Source of the DNA: Kappaphycus alvarezii
Lineage: Eukaryota > Rhodophyta > Florideophyceae > Gigartinales > Solieriaceae
Direction: 5' to 3'
NCBI GenBank assembly: GCA_002205965.3
Contig: NADL03000776.1
Coordinates: 186,001-250,000, forward strand
Length of the DNA stretch: 64,000 bases
A program made the position numbers and the translations under genes. Positions 21,068 to 31,153 of this stretch are shown piece after piece. Numbering within the stretch: the stretch's first letter is position 1; each line of letters opens with the position of its first letter. Below the pieces are notes generated by a model. The model was not told where the DNA came from. It saw nothing but the letters and a program-made list of their open reading frames with translations, and did not search any database.

Positions 21068-21987
21068 TTGGCACCAAGGCCCGCTTCAAAGACGGAGGTC
21101 CGAAGCTTCTTAGGACTGGCCTCATATTACAGAAGATTTATCAAAGATTTCGCCAAGACTGCAGCACCGTTACATGCCAGCACTACGAAGAACGGAAAAT
21201 TTTACTGGAACAAGGAAATGGAAACTGCATTTCAGGAGCTTAAAGATAAGCTATGTGTCCCCCCAGTTCTCATGTACCCAGATTTCAAGAGACCATTCGT
21301 TGTGGAGACAGATGCCTCAGAACGGTCTTTGGGTGCCGTTTTGTCCCAAAAAGATGAAAACGGAAGACTACACCCTGTTCAATTCGCAAGCCGAACTCTG
21401 AATGATGCGGAAAGAGATACTCAGTCTGCGAGAAAGAAGCGCTAGCTGTCGTCTTCGCGCTGAAAAAGTTTCGCGTATACCTTTTATCACTCGAGAAATT
21501 TGTCTTGATAACTGATCACCAGGCACTTAAAACAGCATTCCAAAAGAAGGATGTACATCACCGCTTGGCCCGATGGCTCGACATTTTCGCAGAATATCGG
21601 TTTGAAATTGTGTATAGACCCGGACGCAATAATCAGCCTGCCGATTACCTATCCCGCTTGAGGGACGCACTGATTCCAAATGAAAAAGCTTCGGAGGACA
21701 TCGTCGGAGTCGCCGAGTTGCAGTTGCCGAACGATAACGAGTACGAAGCTAATATTCACGGACTGATCAAATTCCTCGATGGACTAGAAATGAGAAAGGT
21801 TGATCTTGAACACCGAAATTGGGTACGCAGGAATCAAAAGGCTTTTACATTGTGGAATGGGAAACTCTTCCGGCACACTAAAGCCGGTCCCCGACTAGTG
21901 GCCCCTTTGAAAGAAAGAATGAAGATCTTGAGGACTTTCCATGATGAGCTAGGGCATTGGGATCTCGAAACAACCAAAAATTCGTAA
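21068..21987 (+). CDS. pol: RNase H and start of integrase, copy 1 (broken)
   Basis: Frame 21068-21445 has the connection (SFLGLASYYRRFIKDFAKTA) and the first RNase H aspartate (VETDASERSLGAVLSQ). A missing A near 21413 shifts the frame. RNase H resumes at 21446-21987 with TDHQALKTAF and GRNNQPADYLSRL. The same frame runs on to HDELGHWDLE, the first half of the integrase zinc site, before a missing A at about 21980 ends it. RNase H removes the RNA template strand during reverse transcription. Confidence 0.88.
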
Positions 21988-23062
21988 CTGAGAGATTCTG
22001 GTGGCCCGGTATCCATAAGGACGTCTATAATTTCGTGAAAAGCTGCGACAACTGCCAAAAATTCACTCCAATACGGAAGTATAAGACAACTCTAAGTTTT
22101 CCAGTTTCCGGTCTCTTTGAAACCTTCTCAATTGACTTCGCGGGCCCGTTCAAGGAAACTTCTTCCGGAAACAAATATCTCCTTATAGGGGTGGAACATC
22201 TTACTGGATGGCCAATAGCAGTTGCAGTTGAGGAGGCAAATGCTGAGGTGGTACTGAGATTCATCGAAAAAGAAATAATTGAACCGTTTGGTCTTCCAAA
22301 AAGGATCATCTCGGATAACGCCCTTTGTTTTACTGCAACTTCACTGCTTCGTTTTTGGAAGAGAAAGGGATTCAGCTGAAGACCGTTCTCGCATACGCTC
22401 CTATGTCCAACGGGAAAGCGGAGAGGATGGTTGGAACCATCAAACGAGCAATATCGAAAACTATGTTGGAGAATGAAATCCAGTGGGAAGATGCCTTACC
22501 AAAAGTGTTATACGGCTACCGTCGAAGAAGAGGAAGAAATGGACGCTCACCATTCGAGCTAATGTACGGAAGGGCTCCTAGAATGTTACAGAGAGACATG
22601 GAAACAAATATTATCGATGAAGAGAGTAGGGAAGTTGAACTACTGGCCACCGAAGGCTGGAGATCACACCGCGCGCTAACACAGACAAGAAATAAGGATG
22701 CAGAACCTGCAGTCAGAACCTTTTCAGTTGGCTCTAAAGTACTTGTAGTACATGGAAAAGCAATGCAGCAGGCTGTGAAGTGGCCGGCCTTCCAAACCAA
22801 GTACTCGAACCCTTGCATCGTCACGGAGGAAAGACACCCGCACTATCAGCTCTGTTCAAGCTCAGGGAAGAGATCAAGGAGGGCCATCCATGCACGTCGT
22901 CTGGTCCCTTACCATCAGAGGCCTGAAGAATTCCTTCTCACACAGGACTATGCGCAACCACGGGGCATACTCATCTTTAACTATAGAATGATTCCTATGG
23001 GAGGAAAAAGGGCCTGGGAATGGATCATCTCGTTACGCGGGACTACTACGAACTCCACGTAA
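21957..23062 (+). CDS. pol: integrase, copy 1 (broken in the catalytic core)
   Basis: Frame 21957-22379 carries FVTERFWWPGI, the CDNC half of the HHCC zinc site, SIDFAGPF with the first catalytic Asp, and IISDNAL with the second. The frame is lost at the T-run 22352-22356. The overlapping frame 22325-23062 resumes with LEEKGIQLKTVLAYAPMSNG and the catalytic Glu (GKAERM), then the SH3-like C-terminal region (SVGSKVLVVHG, IHARRLVPYH). The same T-run lesion is in copy 2. A missing G at about 23031 separates integrase from the C-terminal repeat region. Confidence 0.88.
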
Positions 23063-24083
23063 TCATCCATTTCTACATTAATATATGCCTATGTTTTCGT
23101 ACGTTGAACGGACCATTGCTACCTGAAGAAGATTTCCGACTATTAATAAGAGTTCTATTTTCATTCCAAAACGGAAGGTTCACGGAAGCAGGTCCAGAGT
23201 TTGTGGAGGTAATATATCATTACTCTATAGGAAGATATGGAATGGTAGCTGCTGGAGACTTGTCGCAAACGTATCTGAATATTATCCGTCCAATTTACGT
23301 ATTTCTCAAGAACAACCAAGATGTGCGACTGAGAGGTTACGCCTTACCCCGGATATGGAATACAGGCTGGTCCCGTATCCTCTATGGGAACCTTACGTTT
23401 CTCCGCCACAAATTGGGAACGTTGGAGGCGGCGAGGATCCTCCTGAAGCAGTGATGATGACCAGAGGAGGACCTTCAGGAGACAACAACCCGCCCAGAAG
23501 AGGTTCCGGTCGTCCCCCGAGAGGACCTCGTGCAGGTCCCAGTACGTCAGGAGCTGGTCGCGGCCATTCATCGGGACCGTCCACCACAACTTCATCTCTA
23601 GCTCTGCTTCACAACCATGCACAGCATACAGTCGGAAGAAGAAGATTATCTTTTTGGCTGCGCAATATCTCCGAGGATGCGAACGATGCGCAGGTCATTT
23701 CTTATTTCATGATAAGCATCTGTTTATGTTTTAGGGCGCTACATGGACCGCACTTATCTTACGAAGATTCGTTCTTGATGATGCGCGTCTTCTTTTCTTA
23801 TCGGCATCCATTCCTCCGGCATCTTCCAGAAGAGTTTGCATATCACATATATTTTTTCACTCTTGGAAGATTCGGAAGAGTCACGGAAGAAGAATGTATT
23901 CAACCCCACCTCGATGTTATCAAACCAATATATGAGGCTATGCTACAAAGTGAGGTACCAGTAATGCGAACCTACTTTTTAGAGCATCATATTGGTAATC
24001 AGTTGCATCCGTACCCGTTTGAGAGACCATACATTTTATCAATAAGACAGCGAACACTAACGGAAGCAGAAGAAGAGCAGTGA
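23041..24083 (+). CDS. C-terminal two-repeat region, copy 1 (broken)
   Basis: Holds two copies of a 99-residue module of unknown function: repeat A at about 23050-23346 and repeat B at 23685-23981. A missing C at about 23347-23350 puts them in different frames here. See the copy 2 entry for the module. The coding region ends at 24083, and a purine-rich tract (24105-24116) leads into the 3' LTR. Confidence 0.8.
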
Positions 24084-24104
24084 CGAGTCGGGACGTTCGT
24101 CTTG

Positions 24105-24116
24105 AGCGAGAGGGCG
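24105..24116 (+). promoter_or_regulatory. candidate polypurine tract, copy 1
   Basis: GAGCGAGAGGGCG directly before the 3' LTR, where a plus-strand primer is expected. It is mostly purine but interrupted by C, so only moderately convincing. Identical in copy 2 (36384-36395). Confidence 0.5.
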
Positions 24117-24836
24117 TGATGTGCGCAAATTCGCACACGAAAAAAATCTAGATGAGGACCATGATTGTATACAGTATCGGAATTGGGAAGATATTTTTAC
24201 AGTTTTTGAATTTGCAAGATATTTTTAATTTGGGTGAGTGTGGCAAATTCATCGGTTGATTTTTTCATTTTAGGACACGCTGTCATAGTAGATGTCAGTA
24301 CAGTTCCAGGTTGTGGGTGATACTACGAGTGACTCTGAAAGGTCTATATAATGGCCACATCAATTCCCACCCCTGGCCGATGGGTGGCTGGCATGGGTAT
24401 GGCACCTAGATATTTACCTTGAGGAAATATCTCCTAATAGTCTCTCTGGTTCACACGATTACCGTGAATACATTTTATGGTTATTAGTATGTTTGTTTGA
24501 GACTTTTGGGGTAGCCAAAAGTCTATATAAGCCGAGTAAACTGCTTCCTTTAGTGGAGGTCAAGCAAGTTGGCAGACAATTTCAAGCCAAGTCCCGAGTA
24601 GTAGGAAGTTGAGAGTCAACTTCAGACCCAAGAAAACTTTTTTTACGCTAGTCGCAGAGCGTCGGTGGTAGACCCTGCCCCTTTTATACTTGCTTGTAGC
24701 TTTCTCAACTCTCTTCTATATACACTCCCTTTTGTTTGTTCAACAATACCACGGTAGCACTTTTGTCGCTCGCAACACCTCCTTCTCAGGGTAATTGGTT
24801 CTGAGGATCTCTTCCTCCGCCGATTTACCCCTATCA
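24117..24836 (+). repeat. 3' LTR of copy 1
   Basis: 720 bp, TG...CA, near-identical to the 5' LTR and followed by the AGAGG duplication. Confidence 0.93.
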
Positions 24837-24934
24837 AGAGGTGCAAAGGTTGAGTGCAGTAACTTGAATACGCACAGGTCGAGCAACCTAGGTCAATTGT
24901 TTTTAGAAATACTGCGCCTATCACTTTACTCGGA

Positions 24935-25105
24935 GGGTAACACCCCGATGCGTTCTCCAGGGTCAAGGAGGTGGCACGATGGGTCGCCAGCCGAGTCCTA
25001 GACATTTACTCTAGGGTGAGGTCCATTCTCCTTCATCGACAGGAAGCGTTGAGGGTCACCTCCAGCGCGTCATTCATGTTGACAGGGCTATCAGCTACCT
25101 TTTAG
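24935..25105 (+). pseudogene. TIR-element protein C-terminus, copy B
   Basis: One open frame reads HPDAFSRVKEVARWVASRVL, DIYSRVRSILLHRQEALRVT and SSASFMLTGLSATF, with a stop at 25103. A TAA stands where the family has the Trp of GGW. Copy 1 inserted about 100 bp upstream of it. About 290 bp downstream is a TIR foldback. Confidence 0.55.
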
Positions 25106-25398
25106 GTTTAAGAAATGCTCCGTTATTCAAATCCTGATTCATGGTTGGCACACAATTTCATAGGACTCCCACCCTTTGCACAACTCACTGTAAACCAACT
25201 TTACTTACCCCCTTTACTTGAATCAACAGTGCTCAACCGATCATCACCCCGAAAAATGAACTTAGAAACATTTTCCTCAGTTTGCCCCTCAACTACATTC
25301 ATGAATCGCATAATAAATCTCAAATATCAGGCCCTGGTTTTTCATTTCAGCGGCGGCTTATGGTAGGACTCTCAGTTTAAAATATAAACTCTGGTATA

Positions 25399-25507
25399 GG
25401 GGGAACGGTTTGTGTGTCTTATTCTTGGAGAATGCATTATCTCGATCCCGAAGTACTCCTGACATCGAATATATCTTCTAAGATTAAAAACACCCAAACC
25501 TTCCCCC
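25399..25507. repeat. 109-bp foldback of two TIR ends
   Basis: The left arm starts GGGGGAACGGTTTGTGTG then TCTTATTCTTGGAGAATGCA. The right arm is its approximate reverse complement, ending CACCCAAACCTTCCCCC. Only about 15-20 bp separate the arms. A third, isolated left end follows at 25517-25540 (GAGGGGGAACGTTTGGGTGG). It looks like a minimal MITE or a deletion product of a TIR element. Confidence 0.6.
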
Positions 25508-26111
25508 TCCTGGTAGAGGGGGAACGTTTGGGTGGAGCCCCATCTGTGTGTGCCGAAATATTTCATATACATGCACAGTACCATACAAGTTGTCTGGGTA
25601 TCAGAGAGCATACGTGATATGTATATCTGATACAACGAACCGCCTGTGTTCCCCTTAAGTATGGACTTTCCAATTTGTTAAGCTGGTCCTGTTGGGAGTT
25701 CAAGGCGTTCTTCTGGTCCGTTAGTTTGTAAGTTATTATATCGAAACCTTTGGGGGGAATGTTTGGGTTTGTTTACTGCGAGTGGAAGATAAGGTGAAAT
25801 TCCCATTAGCCTGCGCAGTATGTCAGCGGTGGAGAAAGCACTACGGGGAAAATGGGCTCACCAGTTCGTTAGGTAACAACTGGCCTCTCGTTTCAAACAG
25901 CAAAACACACCACGCTTCTTCCTTTTAATTCAGTATTTGAAAAGGGGGTATTTATCCAGTGTTCCCAAAGAAGACAAGTCTTCTAATTATGTAAGAACTT
26001 AATTTAACAACGAGGAACCCTTTGCTTAGGAAAGAGCTGATTGGTATCTTTAACCAGTTATTCACAATTGGCTATAACCTCCAATGCGGCTTGCTGCCTC
26101 GCTGGCCTCCC

Positions 26112-26200
26112 CTCTACTTGCTGGTAGGGAGAAGACGGTGATGGAGTGAAGTGCCATCAGCTCCTGCCTCAATATTTCATGTACATGCACACTACTATAC
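26112..26200 (+). repeat. inverted repeat arm (partner 28808-28882)
   Basis: CCCTCTACTTGCTGGTAGGG to CTGCCTCAATATTTCATGTA is closely matched in reverse complement at 28808-28882. Part of it (TATTTCATGTACATGCAC) also recurs directly at 25557. Probably an end or internal part of another short transposon family. Confidence 0.6.
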
Positions 26201-26787
26201 AAGTTGACTGGATATCAGCCAGCTTTTCTGTGGCAGTAAACGAGCTCCCCCCATGTTTCGCTCAGTAAGTCAACCAGGGTTTCTCGCCTACAGACTTCCC
26301 AGAAAAACCATAATTGGAAAATACTGCCCAGAAAAAAGCACTCAAAATGATATTAGAATGTCCCAAGGAAATGAAGAATGTAATGACTAAGTGGTTTACC
26401 GATCGCACGCGTAGATTTCTGAATACTTGAGTTCCATAATTGTGACCATGTTCTTATCAGGTCAATCAAAGCGGCTATTAATTTCCACAGCACGTCACTA
26501 TACATTGTTGAGCGATAAGCTGTTGCCATTTTGGGGACTGGTCAGCTTAAGCTCCCCACCCGCCATAAGCAGGCATGATTATGGATTTCACTCTAGGAAT
26601 CGCATGTTCTGAGAGACGTTTGCATGTCGTCATCCATTAGATTACTACATATCGAAGGCTTCATTCCCTCCTATGAAATTCAGTGTCGAGACAAATTATA
26701 TACCCTACAGTACAGTACTGTACAGTACATGGGCTTCGAAACACGAGAAACTTTACAGTAGAGTTTTTCGACACCCGCTCTAATCAA

Positions 26788-27022
26788 ACGCTCGGCGGCT
26801 GGCACCCAGACGCTTTTTCCCTCGATCGGATATATCTTCCAAGAGTAAAACAGCCAAACATTCCCCCCTTTTTCCCTCGTGACGGAGATGGCAGGCTCAG
26901 TCTCTAATCGTGCCAAGGACCAATTCCTCAAGGTCAGGGACACACTCCTCCAGCGGAATCCTGCGGTAATGGTTTCTTGGAACGCCGAATGTCTCTTGAC
27001 AGGGCTCACATCAACTTTTTAG
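26788..27022 (+). pseudogene. TIR-element protein C-terminus, copy C, interrupted
   Basis: It starts TLGGWHPDAFS. The sequence is then interrupted at about 26823-26868 by a TIR end in right-end orientation (GATCGGATATATCTTCCAAG, then CCAAACATTCCCC). It resumes as SNRAKDQFLKVRDTLLQRNP and SWNAECLLTGLTSTF with a stop at 27020. Its position 100 bp from the right TIR of element C matches copy A. Confidence 0.55.
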
Positions 27023-27980
27023 TCGCCATTCCTTAGTGTTTCCTCCGCCGCCGCCACACTGCACAGTCTAATGGGAATTTCACCCTGTGCTCCACTCGCA
27101 GTAAATTCACCCAAACATTCCCCATCTGTAAAAGTTGAACCCGTTAAAATTATTCAGTCTCAGTTATTTGGTATCTATACCTTTTGAGGTGTGGCTTGGA
27201 AAGAGAGCTTGCTTTCAACGACATATGGGAGGGATAGGAGATTGAAACCAATTGCATTGATTGTAGATTGGTGTCCGGGAAAGTAAGCCAGGAACGCTAT
27301 TTTTGAGGCCAACTTGCCCAAGAGATACAGAACATGTGACAATTAACACCATTTTCTAGTGTTGGATGTTTTTTCTAGCGAAAAAGTTTATACTCCTGCG
27401 CCTAATACAGCCTGATATAATATAGCAACCAAACATTTTTAATTTTGGACCATTTCCAAGCACCATGCAAGGCAACAAGTCTGGTTGCTCCAAATTCTAG
27501 GAAAATGCGCTGCTTATCTCCGGGAAGCTGTATAACACATTTCTGTTATTCCAGCCAGGATTCCTTTGCAATTCTTGCAAAAAGTATAGGGGACATTTTG
27601 CGCCAAACGTGACAGTGGAAGAACATTCCTTGGGGTAAATCCATCTTGTTTGTGATTGCTATTTTTGGAAACGAGGCAAAGAAAATATTGAGAGGTGAAG
27701 TTTTTTCTTAAATAAAGTTTCGCCTTACTGTCTGGATAGAGAGCTGACCCTCAGTAACCCGCTTTCTGCGCTAATGAAAGGGATATTTACAAGAAATTAT
27801 CTTTTTGCATATTCAAACAAACTGCATGGACAATGACAGAAGGGTGAAACGGTTGGGTGGTTTCTTGTTTGCAAACACTTGTACATTTGTCTCGCAAAAG
27901 CGGTTGCGTCAGTGGCTTAAGTTGATTGGTTAGCCCTATTGTGTTCATTTGTTACATTTCTTCTTCAGCACACACCGGGG

Positions 27981-28027
27981 GATAGCCGAACCGCACTTTT
28001 CAAAAATTAAAGAACCAAATCATTCTT
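27981..28027 (+). repeat. direct repeat (partner 28746-28790)
   Basis: CGAACCGCACTTTTCAAAAA followed by TAAAGAACCAAATCATTCT is present again at 28746-28790 with one or two changes. Short dispersed repeat. Confidence 0.6.
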
Positions 28028-28685
28028 CTTCAGCATATGTTGGTTCTATGTCGATAAAGCTTTCGCTGCAAAAAATTGGGAAATCTAGCCTTTCCGCAGC
28101 TTAATGGGTTCAAAAAAACCAGCGCAGAGAATTAACGAATTGGAAACAAGGGACTGGGACAATCGCAAGCGATCTGCGTATGTCAGAATGGGCCGAGGCT
28201 GACCAGGGATCCAGGAAATGCTCCTTGTCGATAGCGACGGATTTTTTTCGTTGGTGGATATGCTATTTTCATTCCCTTCGAATGTCGGCAACTAAGAGGG
28301 AACCTTTTGGTATTTTTTACTGTGCGAAAAGTTAGGCTATTTGTTTCCTGAGAGAATCTTTTACTCTTTACTTATCTTGACTGTACAGGGAATTTGTATA
28401 ATGGTTACATGCTTCCAAAGCAACAGATCAATAAGACGCCGTGAACACCCTAGAGGCAAAGCTGGAGGGCAGCAACTAGGCGAAGTGTCATACTGATGCT
28501 CATTTTCCAATCTGCGTCAAGATGAAAAGACGTACTTTTGAGTCCTTCCGGATACAATCAGATTTAGAAAGGGAATACACATGCCTGTTAAAACCCTTCA
28601 GCAAACTGTTACAGGTAGTTTTCATTTTCTGAAAATCGCGGCACAAGTTCTTGCATACTTTGACTGGTAAAATCGGTTTTTGTAT

Positions 28686-28735
28686 AGGGGGAACACGGGG
28701 GGTATTTACTGTAACAGACAAGCTTGCTGATACTC
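28686..28735 (+). repeat. TIR left end, possible start of the element hit by copy 2
   Basis: TAGGGGGAACACGGGGGGTA then TTTACTGTAACAG. The matching right end may be at about 37289-37320 (reverse complement TTTACTGTAATGG), beyond copy 2. That would place copy 2 inside one TIR element whose ORF remnant is at 37118-37219. Confidence 0.35.
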
Positions 28736-28807
28736 AATCAACTTGAATAGCGAACCGCACTTTTCAAAAATGAAAGAACCAAATCATTCTCCCACTTGAA
28801 TAATAGT

Positions 28808-28882
28808 GTTCATGTACATGAAATATTGAGGCAGGCGCTGATGGCACTTCGCTCTACCGGCAAGTAGAGGTAGCGCAAAATT
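28808..28882 (-). repeat. inverted repeat arm (partner 26112-26200)
   Basis: Reverse complement of the arm at 26112-26200, about 2.6 kb away. Confidence 0.6.
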
Positions 28883-28919
28883 CAAAAAAGGCTCTCGGCT
28901 TTCCTCAGGGGTGCCCGCA

Positions 28920-29588
28920 TGGATCTCTTGATCCAATTTAAATGTTTATATTAAGACTAGTCTTCCTGCTGAGGCCTCCTCTTTAATTCTCTCATTTCTA
29001 TCGTATCGATATCTGATTTAGTAAATTGTATCTAAAGCTACAAATGCGTTCCTGTTTTTTATTTTTAAATTGACAAACCATGGTCCTCATCAATTTTGTT
29101 TCGATTCTAATTTAGTAACGTTTCAGAATTTGTTGGTACTGTACAGTAAACGAAATACGAAGTCCTACACAAGTCAATTACAATTCTTGGAAATACTGTA
29201 CAAAGATAGAATAGCGCGCAGCTCACGAGTAGTCGCATATGATAGACCAAAAGAGGAACACGTAAGCAGGTATTAATATCGACTCTTTCTCTTCTAACCC
29301 AAACCCTGAAGAATCATAGGAAGGGGAACAAATTTCAGAAAAATCAAAGGCAAGAAACCACTGTCTGGTAGTGCGCTTTGTAAAATTCCAGTCTACAATG
29401 ACACGTGAAACACTTAAGAGGATTTCAAAAGTTATTTAGATGCCTCCCGCGACTGCTAGTTCACGCCAGTATTTGAATCATATAAAGTAGTGTGACGTAA
29501 TTAAACGTAGGCATGACCTCGATTTGCATCGTTACAACAGCTCCGTATTTTGCCTTTGACTTTGCATTTCCTGTATTACCCGAGCGAG
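28920..29588. other. no recognisable gene
   Basis: AT-rich; contains the palindromic phrase GGTACTGTACAGTA near 29133. The ORF at 29070-29276 (+) has no recognisable motif. Confidence 0.4.
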
Positions 29589-29593
29589 GGACC

Positions 29594-30314
29594 TGATGTG
29601 CGCAAATTCGCGCACGAAAAAATCTAGATGAGGACCATGATTGTATACAGTATCGGAATTGGGAAGATATTTTTACAGTTTTTGAATTTGCAAGATATTT
29701 TTAATTTGGGTGAGTGTGGCAAATTCGTCGGCTGATTTTTTTTCATTTTAGGACACGCTGTCATAGTAGATGTCAGTACAGTTCCAGGTTGTGGGTGATA
29801 CGACAAGTAGCTCTGAAAGGTCTATATAATGGCCACATCAATTCCCACCCCTGGCCGATGGATGGCTGGCATGGGTATGGCACCTAGATATTTACCTTGA
29901 GGAAATATCTTCTAATAGTCTCTCTGGTTCACACGATTACCGTGAATACATTTTATGGTTATTAGTATGTTTGTTGAGACTTTTGGGGTAGCCAAAAGTC
30001 TATATAAGCCGAGTAAACTGCTTCCTTTAGTGGAGGTGAAGCAAGTTGGCAGACAACTTCAAGCCAAGTCCCGAGTAGTAGGAAGTTGAGAGTCAACTTC
30101 AGACCCAAGAAAACTTTTTCTTACGCTAGTCGCAGAGCGTCGGTGGTAGACCCTGCCCCTTTTATACTTGCTTGTAGCTTCCTCAACTCTCTTCTATATA
30201 CACTCCCTTTTGTTCGTTCAACAATACCACGGCAGCACTTTTGTCGCTCGCAACACCTCCTTCTCAGGGTAATTGGTTCTGAGGATCTCTTCCCCCGCCG
30301 ATTTACCCCTATCA
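29594..30314 (+). repeat. 5' LTR of copy 2
   Basis: 721 bp, same subfamily as copy 1 and the solo LTR at 57249-57970. It differs from its own 3' LTR at about eight positions by eye. Confidence 0.93.
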
Positions 30315-30316
30315 TT

Positions 30317-30334
30317 TGGTACTCTTGTGGAGGG
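30317..30334 (+). promoter_or_regulatory. primer-binding site of copy 2
   Basis: Same 18 bases and same two-base offset from the LTR as in copy 1. Confidence 0.8.
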
Positions 30335-30402
30335 GGTTGCACCCGAGGTATTCGAGTTGAGCAGTAGTAAGGAACACTTCGGGGGATTTCTTTTCTGTAA
30401 TC

Positions 30403-31153
30403 ATGGATCTCAACGCTGCTCGTATAACGTTCACAGGGGCAAGACTGAAGACGTTGAGGAGTTTCTTTACACATATGTCAACGTTGTGATGCGAGAGAAG
30501 GGCGATGAAGAGAAGGCCGCAAGTATCTTCGCCTATCTTCATGGTGACGCAAAGCACAAATATAAGTCCAAGTTTATCGACGGGTGGTCTCTTAACGGGA
30601 ATGGGCGTAACTTCGGTGAGGTATGTGAGTGGCTTGTGAAAGAGTATGCTAAGGAGGTAGAACCAGATGAGATGATTCGTACCGCCATAGAGGCCCGGCT
30701 CAACTTCGACGATTTGTTAAGCTCATTGGTGTACTTGTGTGATCTTTATGAAAAGGCTGGGTTCAACGCCCAAGCCAAGTACGGAATGCTGCGTAAGGCG
30801 GCTATGGGGATAAGCGGCTCTCCGATTTCCTCCTCATCAAGGGCCCTCACACTTTTGATGAACTGAAGGGTACCATAGTAGAATTTGTCAAAAATTCGGA
30901 GACGTTTCAGTCACTGAGTGAGGTACCGAGGGAAACCCGCACATCGATGTCTATCGTACATCCTGAAAAGAATTATCAAAGGCCGGCTACTAGTGCAGCG
31001 GCATTAGAATCTGTCAGGAGCGATGTCAAAAACTTGGAAGAAAGGTTGGAAACCCGATTCGATAATCGACTTGACATGATAACCTCGCAGTTGGAAAGCC
31101 TTACTCTTACCATTAAGAAGAACCAGTCTGGGGCCCCTAAGGCCGCAGAAGTC
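30403..31153 (+). CDS. gag: gag capsid region, copy 2 (two frameshifts)
   Basis: The start at 30403 corresponds to the copy 1 start. One G fewer at 30436-30439 breaks the frame after 11 codons, and one fewer at 30806-30809 breaks it again. Between these the capsid part is open (through LRKAAMG), but only by read-in from upstream. The third segment (KNSETFQSLSEVPRETRTSM onward) runs straight into the knuckles. At both positions copy 1 has the undamaged run. Confidence 0.85.

Larger units (their letters stand above)
17319..24841 (+). mobile_element. Ty3/gypsy retrotransposon copy 1, complete with target-site duplication
   Basis: The LTRs (17324-18042, 719 bp; 24117-24836, 720 bp) begin TGATGTG and end CTATCA. 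They are flanked by the direct 5-bp duplication AGAGG (17319-17323 and 24837-24841). Inside: primer-binding site, gag, protease, RT, RNase H, integrase, then a C-terminal repeat region and a purine-rich tract. The internal part is almost identical to copy 2. The two LTRs differ at about ten positions by eye, so insertion is fairly recent. Reading frames are broken at about eight points, mostly one base in homopolymer runs. Confidence 0.95.
25754..27123 (+). mobile_element. TIR element C, about 1.37 kb
   Basis: The left end GGGGAATGTTTGGGTTTG then TTTACTGCGAGTGGAAGATA and GGTGAAATTCCCATTAGCCT matches the reverse complement of the right end (GGGGAATGTTTGGGTGAA, TTTACTGCGAGTGGAGCACA, GGTGAAATTCCCATTAGACT) over about 65 bp. 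This is the clearest complete TIR pair in the window. It contains ORF copy C near its right end. I see no convincing target-site duplication. Confidence 0.65.

Noticed and set aside
26680..27009. 109-codon minus-strand ORF
   Set aside because: It is the antisense of ORF copy C and an inserted TIR end; the plus strand carries the family match.
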